In this document: positions 50,397 through 60,421 of the stretch, piece by piece
How positions within the stretch are numbered: position 1 is the first letter of the stretch
Layout of the letters: each line of letters begins with the position of its first letter
Assembly (NCBI GenBank): GCA_003956705.1
Contig: QZCP01000110.1
Coordinates: 52,803 to 116,802 of the forward strand
Direction of reading: 5' to 3'
From: Brevipalpus yothersi
Lineage: Eukaryota > Arthropoda > Arachnida > Trombidiformes > Tenuipalpidae
DNA length: 64,000 bases
The notes under the pieces: model-generated
Database searches by the model: none
Seen by the model: only the letters and a program-made list of their open reading frames with translations
Told to the model about the DNA's origin: nothing
Position numbers and translations under genes: made by a program

Positions 50397-50889
50397 CACC
50401 CACGTTCAGCAGAATTGAAATTCATGTGGCTTTGAAATCTCGATTTATGGACATAGCTCTCACATCCTCATAACATGTTTCGTTGAGTGAGATAATCTAT
50501 CATCCTTCATGCTGTATTGTTATACTGTAGAGTTATCACTGATAACATGATGGAAAATACCATGGGAACATTTTTACTCCTATCACATCATTCTCTTCTT
50601 CCTCCTTGATTTCGATTTCCTTCAAAATCTAGCCTGTGTAACGTAGGTTGAACCAATATCGTTAGAAGAAAATAGGATTTTCAAATTTCTAGGACATCTC
50701 AGCGTGAGGTATTTGTTAGGTAGGAGAGTTCAGAACATAATCCCAGAATTGAAAATAAGACGAGCGCATTCACTTCTGAAGTGGCAACAAACAAGGCCCT
50801 TTTCACCCAAGAGGCGATCAATGAGCTTCCTTATTGAGGTTCGATCTCCAATCTATTTGCCTAGAGCACTTTGTTCTTCCAAATAGCAT
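49592..50889. other. 5' flank of F and intergenic, duplicated at 54.5-55.9 kb
   Basis: No gene. A (GA)n tract lies at 50359-50393. Segments around 50200-50350, 50430-50700 and 50780-50860 are clearly similar to 55140-55260, 55310-55570 and 55740-55810. Confidence 0.55.
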
Positions 50890-51503
50890 CGCTTATATTA
50901 ATGTCTAACTTTTTGACTCCCAAGTGACATGAGAAGAGATTAAACAGCCGGATAAAATTTTCACCTTCAAAGTAAATAGTTTTTGGTTTTTTATTCCTTG
51001 CTCCAAAGTCGAGAAACTTTCAGCAGTATTCTTAATTATAACCTCATAGTGGGGTTAAATCTATGATAATCTCGGAACGTAAATCAGTTGATTGGATTAT
51101 GAACAATAGGCAGATAATCCAAATAAATCCCAAACTGAGCTATCAATGATATCTAGTATCGAGGTCAAATCTGTTGGTGTAAAATCAACTTTTGTGATAG
51201 AAGAGACCATCTTTATCGGTGATTTTAATGCAACAGGACTGATCTCATGCACAGAGGATGCATATTCCATGATACATGAATATGGAAAAAATTAAATTTC
51301 CTACTGAGAGGGAAAGGAAGTTGAATTTTTTTCGTTTGAAAAATAAATCATTTCACTCACCCCATCATCCAAATATTCAAGAGCTTCCGAATCAGGAACA
51401 TCCTCAATATAATAGGCAAATATAATCCAATAGGCAAATAATACCGAATAAAATCCCAAGGTGAAGTTGCAAGGACCTTTCTGTTGAGCCTTTGATTACC
51501 CAT
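50890..51503 (-). pseudogene. Ionotropic-receptor-like pseudogene G
   Basis: Exon 1 homology starts at the ATG 51503 (MGN...) but lacks one base of the MGNQxAQQ coding stretch, shifting the frame (the DNA then matches the LGFYS-coding part out of frame). Exon 2 is missing, an exon 3 remnant lies near 51360-51420, and exon 4 keeps only the S1/M1 start (51120-51280) and a piece of S2 (50910-51060), with M3 and pore deleted. No exon 5 was found. The same one-base deletion is present in pseudogene I. Confidence 0.75.
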
Positions 51504-51794
51504 CTTGCACAATTGAGATGCGAATAAGTATCAAATACACGTCGATTCAGTATTTGTTATTATGAAAATATCATGATATATGATTCTATTTCGGACTTAG
51601 GTCGTCTATTGTGTAATAGCTAGTTTGCTCCCAGTTCGAAACTGCTTAGGAGTATACTTTTTCGTCAAAAAATTTTGAATTTCCAGGCCAATTTGAAAGG
51701 AGTTGTGAAAAGAAAAATCCCAAAGAGAAAGTTTGGTCCATACATCACCTACATTTCCCATCTCCCATTTCATATCACGTAGAATTAGGCGATT

Positions 51795-52480
51795 CAGGTT
51801 GACAAACATTGTTACCAGATCTATTCCATCATATTCTGTAGAAGAAAACTGATCTAGGATTCTTCTCCACCTTTATGGTTAAACCAGATGCTGAGTAAAG
51901 CTATCACATGACGAATGACATGACATGACGAATTGCAGGTCCCAAAATTTTCATCAAGGCTCCCTTGAAGTCAAATTCGAAAATTGGATCGATCCACCAA
52001 AAGATTGAATGCATCAAGAGATCCACCAATTTTGCCAATCTGACTCATACAATCATTCGGAACAGAACCGCATGCACGTGTTCCACTGTTACCAGAGGAT
52101 TGATATGATCGGCAAGGATTATGAAGAATGGGATAGATTGATGAATCCATCTTGCACTGATAAAAGCCAATTGAATTTAAATAGCGGATATCAAAGGAAA
52201 CATATTTCAAACAATCTTCCACAATCAAATACCAGTTATTCAGGGTGTAATGTTCACTTTCAACAGCAACCAAACTTTACCAAACTTTTCTGGTTCAACC
52301 AAGATTAACCAGAAAAAGTGTAGACAAGAAAACTAGTTTCTGGACTGCGCATGACTCAAAATACGCGCGCTTAAAAGGGGCGCGAAAACTTCATCCTAAC
52401 CAGATTAATAGCAATAAATTGTTACTATCATTATTGCTGATTGTAAGGGAAGCCCAATAATTGTCCTCCAGCTATCTCAC
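51795..52480. repeat. Duplicated block, copy 1
   Basis: About 690 bases nearly identical in parts to 58566-59240. It contains a plus-strand ORF, a hairpin (ACTTTTCTGGTT / AACCAGAAAAAGT, 52284-52319) and a CpG-rich stretch with ACGCGCGC and GGCGCGAAAA (52379-52388). It belongs to the duplicated F+G / H+I unit. Confidence 0.8.
51940..52308 (+). pseudogene. Unknown exon-like ORF in duplicated block, copy 1 (one stop)
   Basis: After a GCAG acceptor-like site the plus frame reads SQNFHQGSLEVKFENWIDPP, then a TGA just before MHQEI, then continues to KLFWFNQD and TAA. Copy 2 has AGA in place of the TGA. Length differences between the copies are multiples of three, suggesting past coding constraint. 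No family recognised. Confidence 0.4.
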
Positions 52481-52871
52481 TTCCTGTATGAGTTCCACTT
52501 TCTAGCATTGAGGATATTTGCTGAGAGCACCAAATCTTTCGAATATTATCTGTGATTGCTCCGGTGTTATCAATTATAACTCTAATTACGTAGATAGAAT
52601 TTATGAGTTATTCGTTCGCATGAGAGAAAAAATTTCGACGTTTGTGATTAAGAGGAAGGATTAGTTGGTATCATCGCTATTGGAATAATTTTATTCATAT
52701 TATCGAAATTGAAAGAAAACAATGATGAACAAAGTTCTCCCAGTGCTCAGTGCTGACTTGGATGGACTGATCAAACATCTGTCAAAACATGGCCATCTCT
52801 GAATAGTCTACAGTTTTCATGACTTTATGGTACAGAAAAAGGGTGGACTCTCCTAAGATAATTGAAAATGA

Positions 52872-53228
52872 TCACTCAACAGAATCAACCTGTGGACTTT
52901 CATACAGACTCTGATCGTGAACTTTTCGTCGAGATCTTAGTATGAACAAGTGTTTGAAGCTCAGCTCAAAGAGAAAAACAACAAAACAGACACACAAGCA
53001 GGTGAAATACAATCGGAGCAAATTTTGAATATTTTCTGTGGAAACTTGTTTCAATTCCATCGCTTTTGCTTCTCGTTCGACAACTGGACACTGGAAACGA
53101 GCAATTGTATTTCTTCCATTGTTCAAGAAAAAGTTTCCTGGACCCGTCAGCATCTTGATTAGACCAGATTCGAAAAAATTAAGAAATCTATGGGAATCGT
53201 GAACGGTTGAATAATAAATTGATAATAT

Positions 53229-53292
<64 letters not shown>

Positions 53293-54512
53293 CTGACATT
53301 TTTGGTATCTTTTCACGTTTGAGAGAGTAACAAGAGTCGTTCTGGAACTTGAGAGGGAAAGAAAGAAGCTCTTCTCCAGCATCACCATGGCTCATACGAA
53401 TGTCTACCTCCTTGGGTGCCCAGTGACAAGAAAACTTAGAAAGTACTCGGATGAAATTTTCGCTCTCAAAGAGAATAAATTTTCGATTTTCCATTTCTTC
53501 TTTCAATGTTGAGAAATTTTCAGTGGAAATGAGAGCTTCATCTATTCTATTGGCTATAGCTTTACGCCAAATCTTTCCTTTGACAGAATCTGGATCGCTG
53601 TTTTCGAAGCTTCTATGTAAATGGAACCTTTTGCGCCATTTGGGTTGGAATTTTGAGGCTTCAGGCTGTAGAACGTCTTCCATCTCGTTAATTTGGAATG
53701 GCTTTTTACCAACAACTAGATCCGTATTGATACTTCCATTGAACAGAGTCCAAAGAAAAAAAATGAAGAAAGAAAAGCAAAGAAGCAATACTCGTGAACC
53801 GTGAGTAATTGAAATTTGATTAGCAGAAGCTGCTATCGTAGACCAGAATGTACTGATTAATTTGAATAAAGTGCTTCGCCTGTGATTCTTTTTCCATCCG
53901 TATAATAAAAATATTGAGACAATCAACAAAATCATGAGAAATCCTATCCAAACAGAGTTATCTACGATATCTAGCACCGAGGTCAAATCTGTAGGTGTAT
54001 ATACTACTTTTTGGCTAAAAGAGACCATCTTTGTTGGAGAGCCCAGTGCAACAGGACTGATCCTATGCACGGAAGATGAATGGGCTAATATGCAAAAATA
54101 TGGGAAAAATTCGATTTCCTATTGAGACAAAGAGATGAATTTGGCGAGGGATGAAATATAAACGTTGGCACTCACCCCATCATCCAAATATTTGAAAGCT
54201 TTCGTATCTGGAGCATCCCCAGTATTTTTCAAAATCAGCCTTGGAGAGGATTTGTTTCAGAAATATTTCAATCAGTAACAGGTTCATCCTGACTTACCTG
54301 AAGCCTGGGAAAGTTAACGATTTCAGTATATGCGTGACAATATCGATATTTGTTTCGATTTCGTTATTCTCAATTGTAACCACAAATTGGGGACTTATCT
54401 ATGATATTTCAAAAATATAAATCAGTTGGATTATGAGCAACAATAGGCAAATAAGCCTCACCGAAAAAAATCCTAGAGTGAAGTTGCAAAGATATTCCGG
54501 TTGATTACCCAT
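52872..54512 (-). CDS. Ionotropic-receptor-like channel H
   Basis: Exons (minus) 54462-54512, 54298-54398, 54176-54239, 53298-54118, 52872-53187 (450 residues). Exon 1 is shorter and lacks the CPC motif (MGNQPEYLCNFTLGFFS) but keeps the N-F-T sequon. S1: ISPQFVVTIENNEIETN...TFPGFR, VALGSPTKMVSFSQ. M1 after SVLDIVDNSVW; pore FWSTIAASANQ; M3 RVLLLCFSFFIFFLWTLFN with GSINTDLVV; S2 KPFQINEMEDVLQPE; Cys of SCHWA and NDSCYSLKR; M4 in exon 5. The exon 4 donor is a less usual GTCAGT, followed at once by (CT)n on the coding strand; failure to splice would append Ser-Leu repeats. Counterpart of gene F in the second duplicated unit. Confidence 0.78.
53230..53290. repeat. (GA)n microsatellite inside the last intron of gene H
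   Basis: Pure GA tract of about 61 bases on the plus strand, i.e. a polypyrimidine (CT)n run on the coding strand immediately after the exon 4 donor. Confidence 0.95.
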
Positions 54513-56188
54513 TTTTGGCAATCAAGGTATTTATAGGTATCAAAAGCCCTTCGATTCAGTCTTTATTATGGTACGAATATCATGAACATTGGTTCCTATT
54601 TTGGTTCTGATTATAAACTGTACAAGTTGTTCTCGTTTTTTCTTAGTTCGGAACTGTTCACGAGTAAGCTTTTTTTGTCGATTATTTCAAAGTCTTCAGA
54701 ATCATTTTGGAGGGGCTGTGGGAAGGAAATTCCAATAGAAGAGCTTCATTCATACTCTATCCTCATTTTTCGAACATTTGGATCAGCTACATAATAAATG
54801 ACTATGGATGGAAAGTCCCGGGCATCAATCTTTGATGATGATGATATGTTGAAATATTCAAATTCAATATTATGACCCTACATTTCTGTTATTGATGTGA
54901 TAATTTAATGCCGAATACACTCCTCATGAAAATGAAGAGAACTTGATGCTTCTAAGGTAACTAGAACCAACGTCACTTGAAAATTAGGAATCTATCGTAT
55001 CATGCCTGAGACATCAAGGGAGAAGTACCAAATCTCAAGCCATCATTTATTCACAGATATTCCTGGTATCTAGGAATCCTGATGTCAAAGAAGAGGCCAT
55101 TCTTTTTATTCATTTCATTGCATAGATGAATTTTCAAGTTGATAAAGTGCTGCCCAATTTTTCGATTATATTCATCGATGGATTCTACAGGTGACTTACT
55201 ATCTAATTCTCCCACCATTTTTCGATAAACCAACGAAAACTTTCGCATTATATAGAGCACAAAGAGGGAGCAGCATCCACGTTCAGCAGAATCGAAATCT
55301 GAGTGGCTTTGAAATCTCGATTGGTCAATGTAACTCTCAGATCTTTTTACCATTCTTTGCTGAGAGAAATAATCTATCCTCCTTCCTCCTGTATTGTTAT
55401 ACTCCTTTTAGAAATATTACTAATAAAATGATGGAAGATATCATGGGATTATTTTTACCCTTATTTCATCAGTCTCTTCTTCCCGCTGATTTTCAATTTC
55501 CTTCAAAATCTAGCCTGTATAACGTAAGTTGAACCAATACCGATAGAAAGATTAGGATTCTCAAATTTCTAGGCGTAAGATATTTGTTAGATAAGAGAGC
55601 TCAGTTTTCTTTCTCTCTTTAGAAAAGACCATACTTTCTTCTCCTCCCTTCACCAGAGCCTTATTTTCGTTGAATTCTTCCCTTTTTCATGATGAATTCG
55701 AGATTTATGCTCATGGAATTTTCACCTTCAGCCCTTGAAAGTGGCGGCGAACAAGGCCCTCATCACCCAAGAGGCGATCGATGAGTTTTCTCATTGAGGT
55801 TTAATCTCCAATCCATTTGACTAGAGCATCTTAATCTTTCCAATAGCAGCTGATATGATTGTTCTAATGTTGAACCAATTATAACACAAGAAGAAAAATT
55901 CCAATTGCGAAGGTAGAAAATGAATATCGTTTGCTCAAGTGAAATAGAGTTTTTCGACATTTTCGATTATAGTTTAGGATTATCTGGGACTATTGGCCTG
56001 ATCATCCATACATTACAGTGGAAATCGAGAGAAAATAATAGTGAACGATGTTCACACAGAATTAGTGCTAAATTGAATGGATAGATCAAATATTCACCAG
56101 AATATGGCCATCTCCAAATAGTTCACAGTCTTCCACTAACTTTCGAGTGCAGAAACACGCTAGACTTACTCAGAAAAACTGTGAATGA
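54513..56188. other. 5' flank of H and intergenic, similar to 49.6-50.9 kb
   Basis: No gene. Similar to the flank of gene F (see 49592-50889), but without its GA tract. Confidence 0.5.
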
Positions 56189-57812
56189 TCATTCAATAGA
56201 ACTAACTTGTCGATTTTCACTCTCACTCTGATTGCGAACTTTTCGTCGTAATCTCAATTTCGATAAATGCTTGAAGTTCATCTCGGCGAAAAAAACAGAT
56301 AAACAGACATCCAAGCAGAGAAGATACAATCGAAGAGGAGATGAAATATTTTCAATGGAAACTTGATTGAATTCCACTCCTTTTGCTGGTTCTTTCTCGA
56401 GGATCGGACACAGAAAATGAACGAAAGGATTCCTTACAACATTCAAGAGAAAATTTTTTGCACTTATGTACATCTTAAATTGGCCAGATTCGAAGAAATT
56501 GAGGAATCTAGGGAAATTGCGAAAGGTTTGATAGCAAATTGATGGAATTAGAAAAATACGGGAAGATACTCACACTCTTGGTATCTTCTCACGTTTCAGA
56601 GTGTAACAGGAATCATTCTGAAACTTGAGAAGAAAAACAAGAAGCTCTTAGCCAGCATCACCATCGCTTATATGGATGTCTCCTTTTTTGAATCCCCAGC
56701 GACATGAAAAGAGAGTAAGTAGCTGGATGAAATTTTCCCCATCGAAGTAAATAGTTTTTTGATTCTTTATTTCTTGCTCCAAAGTCGAGAAACTTTCAGT
56801 AGTGATGAGAGCTGCACTCACTCCTTTGACTATTCCTTTGCGCCAAATTTTTCCTCTAACAGAATCTGGATCACTGTATTTGAGGATTCTGTGTAAATTG
56901 AGCCTTTTACGCTATTTGGGTTGAAATTCTGACGCTTCAGGCTGCAAAACGTCTTCAACCTTATCAATTTGGAATGACTTCCTACCAACAACTAGATCCG
57001 TATTGACGCTTCCGTTGGACATAGTCCAGAGAAAGAATATGAAGAAAGAGAAGCAAAATAGTAAGATTCGAGGACCCTGAATGATGGAAATTTGATTTAC
57101 AGAAGCCGCTGAAGTAGACCAGAGTGTAATAAGTGATTTAAATAGAGTGCTTCTCATGCTTTGCCTGTGATTCTTTCCCGCTTCATATGATAAAATCATC
57201 GACACAATCAATATAATGAAGAGTCCAATCCAAACTGAGCTATCAATGATATCTAGTATCTAGTATCGAGGTCAAATCTGTTGGTGTGAAATAAACTTTT
57301 GGGCCAGAAGAGACTATCTTTATTGGCGTTCCCACTGCAACAGGAATAATCTCATGCACAGAGAATGCATGGATCATGATACTTGAATAAGGAAAAAATT
57401 CAATTTCCTGCTTAGAAAGAAAGTGAGTTGAAATCTTCTTGGAATGAAGGGTGAATCATCTTACTCACCCCATCATCCAAATATTCGAAAGCTTTCGAAT
57501 CAGGAACATCCTCAATATCTCTCAAAATCAGCCTTGAAGAGTTTTTTTTCAGAACTCAATTCAATCAGCAACAGGCTCAAGTCGGCTTACCTGAATCCTG
57601 GAGAAGTCAAAGCTTTCAGTACATAGGTGAGAAAATCCATATTCGTTTCGATTTCATTATTCTTTATTATGACCACAAATTGGGGTTTAATCTATGATAA
57701 TTCCGAAATGTCAATTAATTGATTGGATTATGAACAACAATAGACAAAAATACCGAATAAAATCCCAAGGTGAAGTTGCAAGGACCTTTCTGTTGAGCCT
57801 TTGATTACTCAT
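56189..57812 (-). pseudogene. Ionotropic-receptor-like pseudogene I
   Basis: All five exon regions are recognisable: exon 1 from ATG 57812, exon 2 near 57590-57690, exon 3 near 57470-57530, exon 4 near 56580-57400, exon 5 ending 56189. Disabling changes: the same one-base deletion in exon 1 as pseudogene G, an in-frame TAG at 56912-56914 replacing the Trp of the WRK motif after QPK, and a TAA at 56648-56650 inside the conserved DAGEELL segment. M3 and the S2 start (GSVNTDLVV, FQIDKVEDVLQPE) are still readable. I describe the breaks only. Confidence 0.85.
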
Positions 57813-58565
57813 CTTGCACAATTGAGATGCGAATGAGTACCAAATACACGTCGATTCAGTATTTGTCTCCATAGGAATATCATTATATGTGATTCTGTTT
57901 CCGACTATTCTATTGTACAATAGCTAGTTCGCTCCCAGTTCGGAGATGTTTAGGAGTATACCTTCTTGTCGAATAATTTTGAATTTTCAGGCCGATTCTG
58001 GAGGAGTTGTGAGAAGAAAAATCCCGGAGAGGAAGTTTAATCCATATATCACCAACATTTCCAAACAATCCTTACCAACAGTTACACAATACCTGATCAT
58101 CGATGAAAGTTTCTTGATGTCAATTTTTGATGATCATTCACCAGAAAAAATATTCAGAATGTAACATGCTGACCGAACATTAACGATATTAAATGTCATA
58201 AGTTGTTGACGAATATTCTCCTCTTTGAAAAAAATTCGTTTCAATACTTGGTAAATATCTCCGAGAAGTACTAGATTTCAAATCAAAAATCATCCGAACA
58301 CAATTCTAGATAGATCATTGCAAGTCAAATGAAAGTTTCTCTTTCTTATTTAATTCGTTCCACGAATAGATTCAGGTCAATGAAGTTCTGCTCAATTTTT
58401 TGATCATTCATTAATGAACTTTACAGGTGGCTTGATACCAATTGTTCTCACCATTGTTCGACATACCAACATGTATTAATACTTCCACATCATGCAGAGT
58501 GCAAAAAAAAATAAATTAGAGCAGGTGTAGCACAATTAAAATGAAAGTAGTAGCGAAACATTCAG
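57813..58565. other. Flank of pseudogene I, similar to 51504-51794
   Basis: No gene. Around 57960-58055 it matches 51650-51750 (5' flank of pseudogene G). Confidence 0.5.
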
Positions 58566-59240
58566 GTTGACAATTATTGTTCCCAGATCTATCATATTTT
58601 GTAGAAGAAAACTGATCTAGGATGCTTCTCCACCAATAATATTTTACCAGCTGCTAAGTAGAGGGATCACTAATGATATGACGAATTGCAGGTCCCAAAA
58701 TTTTCATCAAGGCTCCCTTGAAGTCAAATTCGGAAATTGGATCGATCCACCAAAAGATAGAATGTATCAAGAGATCCTCCAATTTTGCCAATCTGACTCG
58801 TACAATCATGAGGAACAGAACCGCATGCAAGTGTTGCACTGTTACCAGAGGATTGATATGATCTTCAAGGATTATGAAGATGAAAAATGGAATGGATTGA
58901 TAGATCCATCTTGCAATGATGAGAGAAAATTGAATTTAAATAGCGGATATCAAAGGAAACATATTTCAAACAATCTTCCACAATCAAATACCAGTTATTC
59001 AGTGTGTAATGTTCACTTTCAACAGCAACCAAACTTTACCAAACTTTTCTGGTTCAACCAAGATTAACCAGAAAAAGTGTAGACAAGAAAACTAGTTTCT
59101 GGACTGCGCATGACTCAAAATACGCGCGCTTAAAAGAGGCGCGAAAACTTCATCCTAACCAGATTAATAGCAATAAATTGTTACTATCATTATTGCTGAT
59201 TGTAAGGGAAGCCCAATAATTGTCTTCCAGCTATCTCACT
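58566..59240. repeat. Duplicated block, copy 2
   Basis: Second copy of the block at 51795-52480, including the hairpin and the CpG-rich stretch with ACGCGCGC and GGCGCGAAAA (59138-59147). Similarity ends close to 59240. Confidence 0.8.
58690..59067 (+). CDS. Unknown exon-like ORF in duplicated block, copy 2
   Basis: Open plus-strand frame from a GCAG acceptor-like site to TAA: SQNFHQGSLEVKFGNWIDPP, FCQSDSYNHEEQNRMQ, CYQRIDMIFKDYE, LNLNSGYQRKHISNN, QPNFTKLFWFNQD. It is uninterrupted here, unlike copy 1, and differs from it by in-frame indels. The opposite strand also has an open, hydrophobic frame (HSIFWWIDPI...EFDFKGALMKILGP), so the coding strand is not certain. No family recognised; it may be a terminal exon of a gene fragment carried along in the duplication. 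Confidence 0.35.
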   Translation, partial: RSQNFHQGSLEVKFGNWIDPPKDRMYQEILQFCQSDSYNHEEQNRMQVLHCYQRIDMIFKDYEDEKWNGLIDPSCNDERKLNLNSGYQRKHISNNLPQSNTSYSVCNVHFQQQPNFTKLFWFNQD

Positions 59241-59444
59241 TCCACTTCTCACTGACAATGAGGATTATTTACGACACCTGTCAAGGCTCCCAGTTTGAAA
59301 CGTGCATTTTCATGCTCATGAGTTTCTTCTTGGCTTAAATACCGAGTGTCCAAAAGAACTTTGGTCACTTCACTGACAACATTCGGACTATTCACTTGGA
59401 TATTCTAAGCTCTTTGTATACACTCAATATATACAATCAAGATA

Positions 59445-59847
59445 ATGCCCAGAGCAAGGAAAATTGCTCGGAAGGTAAATTGAATCATGGATGGACTTTG
59501 ATGGGATTTAGATTTTTTTATTTCTCCTCTAGACAATCGCTAATAATGGTCCTGCTGCCACAGCCAGGATAGATGGTTACCATTATGAAGTTAATGTTTC
59601 ACGGATGGTGAAAAGAGATGGTGAATGGTGGGGTAAGACACATTGGCAAACCACCTATACCCCAATGAGCCTGGCAATCGCTGGTCAAACAGCCATCGAG
59701 ATTGTTCAGGAGCCTGATCCAAGTATTCCATTTGTTGGTCCAACAGAGGTGGAGAACCAGAAGAAAGCGAACCGTGGCAAGAGAGTTTATGGCTGCCAAT
59801 TTTGCCAGATGCGATCAGGCCCGGGTCGAAAAGTTAATATGGTATGA
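59445..59847 (+). CDS. Small basic protein with CxxC, unknown function
   Basis: Exon 1 59445-59474 (MPRARKIARK) and exon 2 59533-59847 join in frame across a 58-base intron (GTAAAT...CTAG), giving 114 residues. The protein is Lys/Arg-rich at both ends, with WWGKTHWQTTYTP, VGPTEVENQKK and a C-terminal YGCQFCQMRSGPGRK. A single CxxC in a basic context looks like the first half of a zinc-binding module such as those at the C-termini of some transposases; the second half is not in frame (a stop follows RKVNMV). It may be a truncated transposon gene. It starts about 200 bases after the duplicated block. Confidence 0.4.
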
Positions 59848-59913
59848 CTCATCAACCAGACAAAGCAAGGACCACCCCGTTGTCCAGTTCTGAAGATGGA
59901 GAAACCAGATTTT

Positions 59914-60332
59914 TCAGAAGATTCCAATCTGATTTTTATAGAAATGAAATGAGATGAAATTAGCGAAAATTGAGTCGTTCGCTGAGCAAGCATTGATTAT
60001 TGCTGGAATAAAATCATTGATAACTAGGTCACTCAGCCAATTCTGCCCATTCAGAGAGCTCTCACATTGGTGTTTTGCAAGTTTGAAGGAGTCAGGTATC
60101 GGAACGAAGAACTGCTTCGCCTGATCAGGTAGATCATGAACACCATCCCAAGATGAGAGTGAGCTGTACTTATGATCATGATGGATATTTTCGAGTGTTT
60201 CCTCATCACTAGAAGTTGCTGATGGATCATCATGCTGACTACCCCGCCCAGTTGGAAAAAACAACGCAGAATATGCAGATCTTTTATACTTCATTAAGAA
60301 AATGCCACACTGTACAATAGTCGATGGTGGCA
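59914..60332 (-). pseudogene. Truncated Ulp1/C48-like ORF
   Basis: The frame opens after a TTTTTCAG acceptor and runs 139 codons to a stop. Its last third, CESSLNGQNWLSDLVINDFI followed by SIFANFISFHFY, resembles the start of Ulp1/SENP cysteine protease (C48) domains (WLxDxxIN). The downstream catalytic His, Asp and Cys blocks are absent; the frame ends at once, so this is a truncated copy or one exon of a longer gene. Ulp1-type ORFs are commonly carried by EnSpm/CACTA-like elements, which fits the transposase 2 kb away. Confidence 0.4.
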
Positions 60333-60421
60333 CTGAAAAATCCTATGATTTTGAAGATATTACATTATAACATTTACAGACTTGACTGAAAAGTATGAAA
60401 AATTATGCTGTAGAGCATGGA

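Noticed and set aside
51971..52273. Minus-strand 100-codon ORF in duplicated block copy 1
   Set aside because: Not conserved as a frame in copy 2, whereas the plus frame has in-frame indels; kept only as a note.
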